In this document: piece by piece, positions 1 through 6,782 of the stretch
Numbering within the stretch: the stretch's first letter is position 1
How the letters are laid out: every line of letters starts with the position of its first letter
Made by a program: the position numbers and the translations under genes
Notes under the pieces: model-generated
What the model was told of the DNA's origin: nothing
Seen by the model: the letters and a program-made list of their open reading frames with translations, nothing else
Database searches by the model: none
DNA from: AC-37 sp035275105
GTDB taxonomy: Bacteria > Actinomycetota > Thermoleophilia > Solirubrobacterales > Thermoleophilaceae
Direction: 5' to 3'
DNA length: 22,291 nt
NCBI GenBank assembly: GCA_035275105.1
Contig: DATENL010000250.1
Location: 1 to 22,291 of the forward strand

Positions 1-206
1 TCGCGCACGTCCCCGCGCCGGTCCTCGACCGCCGCCGCCACGCCGGCCGCCTCGAACAGCGACGGCTCGGTCGGCGGCTCGAGCGCGAAGCCGCTGACCT
101 CGGCGCCGAGCTCCCGCAGCCAGAGGCACGTCCAGCTGCCCTTGAAGCCGGTGTGGCCGGTCACGAGCACGCGACGGCCGCGCCAGAAGGCCGGGTCTAG
201 TCCCAC
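1..206 (-). CDS. rfbG: CDP-glucose 4,6-dehydratase, N-terminal part (runs off left edge)
   Basis: This is the first 68 codons of an NAD-dependent short-chain dehydratase that would convert CDP-D-glucose to CDP-4-keto-6-deoxyglucose in the cytoplasm. Read from the GTG at 206, the protein begins VGLDPAFWRGRRVLVTGHTG. The FW.G..V.VTGHTGFKGSW stretch is the Rossmann dinucleotide-binding loop in the form typical of RfbG, and it is followed by LELGAE-type and PPTEPSLFE segments also typical of that family. The start overlaps the end of rfbF by 10 bases, the expected partner and order. The GTG start was chosen because translation before it would run far into rfbF and the family N-terminus aligns there. 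The remaining roughly 290 residues lie outside the window. Confidence 0.9.
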   Translation of the reverse strand, partial: MGLDPAFWRGRRVLVTGHTGFKGSWTCLWLRELGAEVSGFALEPPTEPSLFEAAGVAAAVEDRRGDVR

Positions 207-967
207 ACCTTCCACGGCGCGGTCCCGGAGCGCCAGAGCTCCTCGAGGTAGTCGCGGTCGCGCACGGTGTCCATCGCCCGCCAGAAGCCCCCGTAGCGGT
301 GGGCGCGCAGCTGCCCCTCTCCGGCCAGGCGCTCGAGCGGCCCCTCCTCCCAGATGGTGGCGTCGCCCTCGATGTAGTCGCCGATGCGCGGCGACACGAC
401 GAAGAAGCCCCCGTTGATCCAGGCGCCGTCGCCGCGCGGCTTCTCCTGGAAGCTGCGTATGACGTCGCCGTCGACGTCGAGCGTGCCCCAGCGCCCCGGC
501 GGCTGCACCGCCGTCACGGTGGCGATGCAGCCGTGCGACCGGTGGTAGTCCACGAGCCCGCGGAGGTCCATGTCCGTCAGCCCGTCGCCGTAGGTGAAGA
601 AGAAGTCGTCGTCGCCGAGGTAGCCGAGCACCCGCTTCAGGCGACCGCCCGTGAGCGTCTCCTCGCCCGTGTCGACGAGGGTCACCCGCCACGGCTCGGC
701 GCTCGCCTGGTGCACCTCCATCTTGTTCGCGGCGACGTCGAAGGTCACGTCGCTCGCGTGGAGGTAGTAGTTCGCGAAGAACTCCTTGATCACGTAGCCG
801 CGGTAGCCCAGGCAGATCACGAACTCGTTGAAGCCGTGCGCGGAGAACAGCTTCATCAGGTGCCACAGGATCGGCCGCCCGCCGATCTCGACCATCGGCT
901 TGGGCTTGACGCCGGTCTCCTCCGTCATCCGCGTGCCGCGCCCGCCGGCAAGGATCACTGCCTTCAT
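197..967 (-). CDS. rfbF: glucose-1-phosphate cytidylyltransferase
   Basis: The enzyme makes CDP-glucose from CTP and glucose 1-phosphate, the first step of the CDP-deoxyhexose pathway. The 256-residue length matches the family. The nucleotidyltransferase signature LAGGRGTR is at residues 6-13, with KPKPMVEIGGRPILWH at 21-36 carrying the lysines that contact the substrate. The YGDGL motif at 126-130 supplies the metal-binding aspartate, and EKP and WINGG follow near 175-187. The gene starts with ATG at 967 and is divergent from the glycosyltransferase at 994 across only 26 bases. No Shine-Dalgarno is visible, but a TATGGT hexamer sits 8 bases before the start. It overlaps rfbG by 10 bases, so the two are probably translated together. 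The assignment to glucose-1-P cytidylyltransferase rather than a dTDP-type enzyme rests on overall similarity and on rfbG next door. Confidence 0.95.
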   Translation of the reverse strand: MKAVILAGGRGTRMTEETGVKPKPMVEIGGRPILWHLMKLFSAHGFNEFVICLGYRGYVIKEFFANYYLHASDVTFDVAANKMEVHQASAEPWRVTLVDTGEETLTGGRLKRVLGYLGDDDFFFTYGDGLTDMDLRGLVDYHRSHGCIATVTAVQPPGRWGTLDVDGDVIRSFQEKPRGDGAWINGGFFVVSPRIGDYIEGDATIWEEGPLERLAGEGQLRAHRYGGFWRAMDTVRDRDYLEELWRSGTAPWKVWD

Positions 968-975
968 GGGGCCTG

Positions 976-981
976 ACCATA
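976..981 (-). promoter_or_regulatory. putative -10 hexamer for rfbF
   Basis: On the minus strand this reads TATGGT and ends 8 bases before the rfbF ATG at 967. That spacing would place the transcription start at or next to the start codon. No convincing -35 box was found. It overlaps the opposing hexamer at 980-985. Confidence 0.4.
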
Positions 982-985
982 TAGT
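980..985 (+). promoter_or_regulatory. putative -10 hexamer for the glycosyltransferase at 994
   Basis: The sequence TATAGT matches the TATAAT consensus at five of six positions and lies 8 bases before the ATG at 994. It stands out in very GC-rich surroundings. There is no Shine-Dalgarno before that ATG, which fits a leaderless transcript. No clear -35 element is visible. Confidence 0.45.
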
Positions 986-993
986 CGCCGGCC

Positions 994-2031
994 ATGGCCG
1001 ACCCCGTGCGGCCGACGCTGTCGGTCATCGTCGTCACGTACAACGAGCGGGAGCTGGTCGAGCGCTCGTTGCCCCCGCTCGTGGCGCAGCTCGCTGACGG
1101 AGACGAGCTGATCGTGGCCGACAACCGCTCCACGGACGGCAGTCCCGAGGCCGTGCGCCGGCTCGCGCCGGCGGCGACGGTGATCGAGATGCCGGCCAAC
1201 GACGGGTACATGCCGGCCGCCAACGCAGCCGCCGCTCGGGCGCGCGGTGACCTGCTGCTGACGCTCGACGTGGACGCCGTGGTCGAGCCAGGGTTCTGCG
1301 ACGCGATCCGCCGGCCGGCGGTCGACGGGCGCGGCTGGGCGCTGTGGATGGGCCTCGTGACGATGGACCGCGGCCGGCTCGTGAACACGAGCGGCGGCGT
1401 CCTGCACTACACCGGCATCGGCTGGGCCGGTCAGGCCGGCGAGCCCGTCGAGCGCGCGCCCGAGACCGCGCGGGAGGTCGGGTTCGCTACCGGCGTCTGC
1501 CTCACGATCCCGAGAGCGACCTGGGAGGAGCACCCGGGCTTCCCGCCCGACTACTTCCTCTACTGCGACGACGTCGACTACTCGCTGCGCGTGCGGCTGA
1601 GCGGCGGCACGGTCGGCGTGGAGCCGTCGGCCCGCGTCGACCACCTCTACGACTTCGCGAAGGGCGCGCGCAAGTGGCGGCTGCTCGAGCGCAACCGCTG
1701 GGCGACGATCGTCCGCACCTACCCGCGCGAGCTGCTCGTGCTGCTCGCGCCCGCGCTGGTCGCGACCGAGCTCGCGCTCCTGGCCGTCGCCTTCGCGGGC
1801 GGCTGGGGCCCCGAGAAGCTCGCGTCGTGGGGCGACCTCGCCCGGTCGGCCCCGCGGCTCCTGCGCGACCGGCGCGCGATCCAGTCGCACCGGCGCGTGA
1901 GCGCGCTCGACTTCGCGCGGCACATGACCCCGGACCTCTCGTCGCCCTACCTCGGGCGAGCGAGCCGGGCCCGCTGGCTGCGGGCGGCGCTCCGCGCGTA
2001 CTGGCGGCTGGTTCTGGCGGTCCTCCGATGA
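994..2031 (+). CDS. GT2 family glycosyltransferase with a C-terminal membrane segment
   Basis: This 345-residue protein probably transfers a sugar from a nucleotide donor to a lipid-linked acceptor at the inner face of the membrane. The GT-A fold starts at once with LSVIVVTYNE (9-18), then a nucleotide-binding ADNRSTDGS segment (42-50) and a DVD metal-binding motif at 92-94. The acidic FLYCDDVDYSLR block at 188-199 is typical of rhamnosyl/galactofuranosyl-type GT2 enzymes. A hydrophobic stretch at about 247-270 could anchor it to the membrane. It is first in a plus-strand unit, and its stop overlaps the next start as ATGA. The ATG was chosen because the GT2 fold begins nine residues later. 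Donor and acceptor cannot be told from sequence. Confidence 0.88.
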   Translation: MADPVRPTLSVIVVTYNERELVERSLPPLVAQLADGDELIVADNRSTDGSPEAVRRLAPAATVIEMPANDGYMPAANAAAARARGDLLLTLDVDAVVEPGFCDAIRRPAVDGRGWALWMGLVTMDRGRLVNTSGGVLHYTGIGWAGQAGEPVERAPETAREVGFATGVCLTIPRATWEEHPGFPPDYFLYCDDVDYSLRVRLSGGTVGVEPSARVDHLYDFAKGARKWRLLERNRWATIVRTYPRELLVLLAPALVATELALLAVAFAGGWGPEKLASWGDLARSAPRLLRDRRAIQSHRRVSALDFARHMTPDLSSPYLGRASRARWLRAALRAYWRLVLAVLR

Positions 2032-2993
2032 AGATCGTGGCGCTCGTGGTCACGTACAACCGGAGCGAGCTCCTGATGGGATGCCTGGAGGGGATCTTCG
2101 CCCAGACCCGCTCCCCCGAGCGGGTCTTCCTGGTCGACAACGCGTCCACCGACGGGACGCCCGAGCTGCTGCGCGAGCGCGGCTTCCTCGACCGGCCCGA
2201 CCTCACGTACGTGCGCCTCGCGGAGAACCTCGGCAGCTCGGGCGGCTTCGCGGAGGGCGTGCGCTCCGCGCGCGAGTCCGAGTCCGACTGGCTCTGGCTG
2301 ATGGACGACGACTCGGAGCCGCGCCCGGACGTGCTCGAGCGGCTGCTCGCGGCGCCGCCGGCAGCCGATCCGGGCACCGTGGCTCTCTGCCCGAAGGTCG
2401 TCTACGCCGACGGCTCGCTGGACTCGAACCAGCGCGGGGACTTCCGCCGCCGGCTGCGGCCGCTTCCCGACGACGCCTACGTGCCGGGGCGCGAGCTCGG
2501 CTTTATGTCGTTCGTGGGCACGCTCGTGCGAACCGAGGCCGCGCGCGCGACCGACCCGCCGAAGGCCGAGTTCTTCGTCTGGGGCGACGACGTGGAGTAC
2601 AGCCTGCGCCTGCGCCGCCAGGGGGCGATCCGGCTCGTGCCCGACGCGGTGATGGTGCACCGGCGCGTGTCCCAGAGCCACATGACGCGGCGTGCCCGGT
2701 TCTGGAACGCCGTCCTGCCGATCACGACGTTCCCGACGCCGCTCGAGCGCTTCTGGCAGAACCTCTGCGGCCTGCGCAACTACATCTGGATGAAGCGCGA
2801 GTACGAGGGCCAGTCGGCGCTGTCGGCGGCCGGGACGACCGCGCAGTTCGTGATCAAGCACCTGCTCTACGACGACCGGCCGCGCTACCGGATCCCGTGG
2901 ATCCTGCGCTTCGCCCGCGACGGTCGCCGCGGGCGGTTCCGGAACATCCCCCCGTCCGACTGGGCCGCGATGGTGGCGCGCGACGATGCCTGA
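2028..2993 (+). CDS. GT2 family glycosyltransferase, galactofuranosyl/rhamnosyltransferase-like
   Basis: A 321-residue GT2 enzyme. The N-terminus MKIVALVVTYNR begins the GT-A fold, with VDNASTDGT at 36-44. The metal-binding motif is MDDD at 92-95 in the context WLWLMDDDSEP, which resembles the DDD motif of GlfT-type galactofuranosyltransferases. The likely catalytic-base region is FFVWGDDVEYSLR at 183-195. A GLRNYIW motif follows near 254 and FRNIPPSDWAAM near the C-terminus. The start is an ATG overlapping the upstream stop (ATGA), so translational coupling is likely. It is clearly paralogous to the next gene, sharing DDD, the DD-E block, GLRN and PSDWA. The sugar specificity is not determined; GlfT1-like or rhamnosyl activity are both possible. 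Confidence 0.88.
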   Translation: MKIVALVVTYNRSELLMGCLEGIFAQTRSPERVFLVDNASTDGTPELLRERGFLDRPDLTYVRLAENLGSSGGFAEGVRSARESESDWLWLMDDDSEPRPDVLERLLAAPPAADPGTVALCPKVVYADGSLDSNQRGDFRRRLRPLPDDAYVPGRELGFMSFVGTLVRTEAARATDPPKAEFFVWGDDVEYSLRLRRQGAIRLVPDAVMVHRRVSQSHMTRRARFWNAVLPITTFPTPLERFWQNLCGLRNYIWMKREYEGQSALSAAGTTAQFVIKHLLYDDRPRYRIPWILRFARDGRRGRFRNIPPSDWAAMVARDDA

Positions 2994-4047
2994 CTCGGTC
3001 CGGGCGGTGGTGGTGACGTTCAACCGCAAGGCGCTGCTGCTCGAGTGCCTCGAGGGGATCGCGCGCCAGACGCACCCCGTGGCGGGGGTGGTCGTGGTGG
3101 ACAACGCCTCGACGGACGGCACGCGCGAGGCGCTCGAGGAGAGCGGCATCGGCGGCCGGCTGCGGATCGACTACCTGCGCCTGCGGCGCAACGGGGGCGG
3201 GGCCGAGGGCTTCCACTACGGGGTGCGCGAGGCGCTCCGCATGGATCGCACGGACTGGCTCTGGCTCATGGACGACGACTGCGAGCCCAACCCGACCACC
3301 CTGTCCGACCTCCTCGCGTCGCCGCGCGCCGCCGACCCCGGCACCGCGCTCGTCGCGCCGCTCGTGACGGCCCCCGGCGGCGACGTCCTGCCGCTCAACC
3401 GCGGCTGGACCCGCGCCAGCTGGCTGCGCGCCCCGCTCGCCGGCCTGTCGCCCGAGCACCTGTCGCTACCCGAGGTCGAGGTCGACCACGTGTCGCTCGT
3501 GGGGCCGCTCGTGCGGGCGCCGCTCGCCGCGCGCGAGGAGCCGCCGCGGCGCGACTTCTTCATCTGGTACGACGACCTCGAGTGGGTCGCGCGACTGCGC
3601 CGCCACGGCCGGGCCTGGCTCGTGCCCGCGGCCACGATGGTGCACAAGGACCCCCGCCCCCTCAGGAGCGTCGGGGCGCGGGAGCACTGGCGCGACTTCC
3701 GCCGCGGGCACGCCTTCGAGGACGCGTGGAAGCGGAGCTACGGCCTGCGGAACATCGTCTGGTGCGGACGGCGCGACGGCTACGTGACGCGCGGGCGGGC
3801 GGCGAGCTACGTGCTGGTCGCGGCGATCCGGGCGCTGCTGTTCGAGCGGCACAGGGTGCTGTCGGTGCGGCTGACGGCCCGCTACGCGCTCGATGGCTGG
3901 CGCGGGCGGTTCGTGAACGTCGCGCCGAGCGACTGGGCGGGGTTGGCGCGCGCCCGCCGCCCGCTGCGGGCGCTCGCGGAGCGCGCGCTCCGCTACGACG
4001 AGGACGTGTCGGAGCCGGTGCGCACGCTCACCGCGGTCCGGTCGTGA
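2986..4047 (+). CDS. GT2 family glycosyltransferase, tandem paralogue
   Basis: A 353-residue GT2 enzyme that overlaps the previous gene by 8 bases. It starts MPDSVRAVVVTFNRK, with VVDNASTDGT at 37-46, WLWLMDDDCEP (91-101) as metal site and FFIWYDDLEW (191-200) as the putative acceptor or base site. GLRNIVW and FVNVAPSDWAGL match GLRNYIW and FRNIPPSDWAAM of the neighbour, so the pair arose by duplication and then diverged. This copy has a longer tail (roughly the last 25 residues) and a YDDLEW in place of GDDVEY. It is likely to add a sugar next to the one added by its neighbour. Its TGA overlaps the GTG of the flippase gene. Confidence 0.88.
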   Translation: MPDSVRAVVVTFNRKALLLECLEGIARQTHPVAGVVVVDNASTDGTREALEESGIGGRLRIDYLRLRRNGGGAEGFHYGVREALRMDRTDWLWLMDDDCEPNPTTLSDLLASPRAADPGTALVAPLVTAPGGDVLPLNRGWTRASWLRAPLAGLSPEHLSLPEVEVDHVSLVGPLVRAPLAAREEPPRRDFFIWYDDLEWVARLRRHGRAWLVPAATMVHKDPRPLRSVGAREHWRDFRRGHAFEDAWKRSYGLRNIVWCGRRDGYVTRGRAASYVLVAAIRALLFERHRVLSVRLTARYALDGWRGRFVNVAPSDWAGLARARRPLRALAERALRYDEDVSEPVRTLTAVRS

Positions 4048-5570
4048 GCGAGCCACGCAGCATGGCCGCCAACGCGGCCATCACCGCGCTCTCCCAGGTC
4101 GCGAGCATGGCGCTCGGCGCGGTGATCGCACTCGTGATCCTGCTGCGGTTCGGGAAGGACGCCGAGACGGACGGGCTGTTCGCCGCGTACGGCGTCTACG
4201 GCGTCCTGGTCGTGGTGGCGCAGTCGTTCCGGACCACGATCGTCGCGCGCCTCGCCGAGGACCGGTCCACCTTCGCCGCGCTCGACCGCTACCTCGGGGC
4301 CGTCGGCGTCCTGTTCGCCGCCGCGGCGATCCCGCTGCTCGTGCTCGCCGAGCCGCTCGCGCGGCTCTTGACGGCCGACCTGGGCCGCGAGGCTGTGGAC
4401 GCCGCGCGCACGTCGCTGATGATCCTCTGGTTCGCCGCCGGCGCGCAGCTCGCCGGCGCGCTGCTCGCGGCGGCGCTCGCGGTGCGCGACGAGTTCGCCC
4501 TGCCGGGCGCAGCGTACGTCGCCGGCGGGGTCGTCTCGATCATCGCGCTGATCGCGCTGGCGCCGGTGCTGGGGATCCAGGCCGTCGCGCTGGGACTGTG
4601 CATCGGCGGAGCGGCAACCGTCGCCCTGATGCTCCTGCGGCTGCTGCGCCTCGGGTACCGGCCGTCCGCGGTGGGGATGGTCCCGGATCGCACCGCCGTC
4701 GGGCGCGCGGCGCTCCTGGTCTGGGCAGCCGCCGGCACGCTCTCGACCCAGGTGGCGTTCGTCGTCACGCTCGGCTTCGCGGCGCAGCTCGGCGAGGGGG
4801 CGCCCACGCTCTACACGTACGCGACGTTCCTGTTCGGCCTCTTCCTCGCGTCGACGGCGGGGGCGATGACGATCGTGCTCGCGCCGCGGCTCGCGGAGAC
4901 GTGGGACGGGCGGTCGGAGTCGCTTCACGCGCCGCTGCTCGAGGTCTTCCGCGCCGGCCTGACGCTGATCGCGCCGATCGTGGGCGTGATCGCGGTGGCG
5001 GGCCCCGCGGTCGCGTCGCTGGTCCTCGACTCGGACGACGCGCGCGTGCTCACGGACACCGTGCTGGCGATGTCGGGCGGCCTCGTGCTCGCGGTCGCCA
5101 TGCCGGTGCCGCTCGTGGCCCTCTACACCCGGGGCCGGTACGCGGCCGTCGCCGCCGTCGGCCTCCAGGGCGTGGTGCTCCAGTTCGGCCTGTCCGCGAT
5201 CGCGGTGGGCTTCGACTCGCTGGTCGCGCTCGGCTTCGCGTCGCTTCTGACCGGGCTCGCCGGCGCAATCGTGCTGCTCCTCCTGACGTTCGGCCGCGGC
5301 GCCTGGCGCGTCCTCGCGCTGCTCGGTCGCGAGGTGCTCCTCGTCGCCGCGGTGGGAGCGCTCGCGTTCGTCCCGGCGCTCTGGCTGGGCGTGCTCGGCG
5401 GGCGTGCGCTCCAGCCGGTGATGGCGCTGGGCGGGCTCGTCGCGTTCGTCGCCCTGGCGCGCTGGCTCCTGCCGCGGCACTGGGAGCTGGCGCAGCGGGT
5501 GGCGGGGCCGGCGCTCGGGCGTCTCCGCCGGTGGCGCTCCGCCCCGGCCGGCGCCGGGCCCGGGGCATAG
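4044..5570 (+). CDS. MOP-superfamily lipid-linked glycan flippase (MurJ/Wzx-like)
   Basis: A 508-residue integral membrane protein with about 14 hydrophobic segments spread over its whole length, the size and topology of MurJ and Wzx flippases. It would move undecaprenyl- or decaprenyl-linked oligosaccharides from the inner to the outer face of the membrane. The N-terminus reads MSEPRSMAANAAITALSQVA, and a charged segment with RTTIVARLAED follows helix 2. The start is taken as the GTG at 4044, which overlaps the upstream TGA as GTGA. An ATG at 4062 is an alternative and would lose six residues. It is last in the plus-strand unit, followed by a large hairpin. The cluster position favours a Wzx-type role over housekeeping MurJ, but sequence alone does not settle this. 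Confidence 0.8.
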   Translation: MSEPRSMAANAAITALSQVASMALGAVIALVILLRFGKDAETDGLFAAYGVYGVLVVVAQSFRTTIVARLAEDRSTFAALDRYLGAVGVLFAAAAIPLLVLAEPLARLLTADLGREAVDAARTSLMILWFAAGAQLAGALLAAALAVRDEFALPGAAYVAGGVVSIIALIALAPVLGIQAVALGLCIGGAATVALMLLRLLRLGYRPSAVGMVPDRTAVGRAALLVWAAAGTLSTQVAFVVTLGFAAQLGEGAPTLYTYATFLFGLFLASTAGAMTIVLAPRLAETWDGRSESLHAPLLEVFRAGLTLIAPIVGVIAVAGPAVASLVLDSDDARVLTDTVLAMSGGLVLAVAMPVPLVALYTRGRYAAVAAVGLQGVVLQFGLSAIAVGFDSLVALGFASLLTGLAGAIVLLLLTFGRGAWRVLALLGREVLLVAAVGALAFVPALWLGVLGGRALQPVMALGGLVAFVALARWLLPRHWELAQRVAGPALGRLRRWRSAPAGAGPGA

Positions 5571-5616
5571 CCGGTTCGGCTGGTTACGGCGGGTGGCCCG
5601 GGCCGCTCGGGTAGGC

Positions 5617-5661
5617 ACCGTCCTGACTTGAGATCGCTATGCGATCTCTAACCAGGACGGT
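5617..5661. terminator. nested two-stem hairpin between convergent genes, putative bidirectional terminator
   Basis: The outer stem is ACCGTCCTG (5617-5625) with CAGGACGGT (5653-5661), 9 bp perfect. Then comes a 4/4 internal loop and an inner 8-bp stem GAGATCGC (5630-5637) with GCGATCTC (5641-5648), closed by the loop TAT. It lies in the 106-base gap between the ends of the flippase gene and the minus-strand glycosyltransferase. There is no U-tract on either side, so it is not a textbook intrinsic terminator. Nothing else was seen in this gap. Confidence 0.65.
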
Positions 5662-5676
5662 TCGGTCCCTCACCCC

Positions 5677-6774
5677 TTAGCCGGCGGCGCGGGCGCGCTC
5701 GTACGCCGCCAGCACGTCCCGGCCGGCGGCTACCCGCGCCTCGTCGTACGCCCAGCAGATCTCCGTGTCACCCCAGCGGCGGCGCAGCTCGTCCACGTCG
5801 GGGTTCACGAAGTCCCAGCCCCACTTGTCGCGCCAGTACCCGTAATGGTGCTGGAGCCGCTCCCAGCGCTCCGGCGGGATCGCGTCGCGCCCCGTCGCCC
5901 GCCAGAGCGAGCGCTTCGCCGCGGCCGGGAGCAGGCGGCCGACCGCGCCGCGCGCCCGCACGGCCACCATGTGCGCGCGGCTTGTCTCGTCGCGGGAGTG
6001 GCGCGCGCCGATCCAGTGGATCACGCGCAGCGGGAGGAAGAAGTTCTTGAGGCCGATCCTGCGCGCGGCGATCCCGAAGTCCGTGTCGTCGAACCACACG
6101 GGGGAGTAGCCGACGTCGTAGCCGCCGATCTCCGTCGCCAGGTCGCGCGCGTAGAGCATGCACGGCCCCAGCGGGGCGTCCACCTCGGCCGGCGCCATCA
6201 GGTCGCTCACCTCGCCGACGCGGGGGTTCGCCGTCAGCTCGTGAGCGGTGCGGCGCCCGGCGGCCTCGGTGGGGACGGTGCCGCGGCCGTGTGCGCCGAG
6301 GGGGCCGACCACGTTCATGCCGTAGCCCTGGATGCGGCCGTCGTCGAGCTCGATCGCCCCCGTCACGACGCCGACGCGCGGGTCGCTCTGCTGAAGGTCG
6401 ACCATCGCGTCGAGCCAGCCCGGCGTCTCGACCGTCGCGTCGCCGTCCATCGCGGCGATCACCTCGCCGCCGGCCGCCTCCAAAGCGGCGTTGAGGGCGC
6501 GCATGACGCCCCCGTGCGGCTGCTCGAGCAGCGTGAAGGCCCGGAAACGGCCGGAGTCGCGCCAGCGCCGCAGGATCTGCACCGACGCGTCGCTGGACTC
6601 GTCGTCGACCACGACGACCTCGAGCTCCGGGTAGCGCGTGTTGCGCTCCAGTCGCTCGAAGAACATGTCGAGCGAGCGCGCGTTGTTGCGGTTCGCCATG
6701 ATCACCGACACCCCCGGCCGCCGGCCGGCGTATCCCGTCTCCCCACGCACGCCTTGAGTCTCGCAGCAGCGCAA
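5677..6774 (-). CDS. GT2 family glycosyltransferase
   Basis: A GT2 enzyme of up to 365 residues. GVSVIMANRNN at 21-31 opens the GT-A fold, VVVVDDESSD (53-62) contacts the nucleotide, AAMDGDATV (107-115) holds the DxD metal site, and VWFDDTDFGIAARR (226-239) is the acidic acceptor-side block. The TTG at 6774 gives the longest reading but lies only 8 bases from the divergent gene. GTG codons at 6750 and 6711 are plausible later starts, and the fold only needs the one at 6711. There is no clear Shine-Dalgarno for any of the three. The C-terminal 100 residues are rich in Trp and Tyr (HHYGYWRDKWGW) and are not assigned. It ends beside the nested hairpin. Confidence 0.85.
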   Translation of the reverse strand: MRCCETQGVRGETGYAGRRPGVSVIMANRNNARSLDMFFERLERNTRYPELEVVVVDDESSDASVQILRRWRDSGRFRAFTLLEQPHGGVMRALNAALEAAGGEVIAAMDGDATVETPGWLDAMVDLQQSDPRVGVVTGAIELDDGRIQGYGMNVVGPLGAHGRGTVPTEAAGRRTAHELTANPRVGEVSDLMAPAEVDAPLGPCMLYARDLATEIGGYDVGYSPVWFDDTDFGIAARRIGLKNFFLPLRVIHWIGARHSRDETSRAHMVAVRARGAVGRLLPAAAKRSLWRATGRDAIPPERWERLQHHYGYWRDKWGWDFVNPDVDELRRRWGDTEICWAYDEARVAAGRDVLAAYERARAAG

Positions 6775-6782
6775 CTCCCCGC

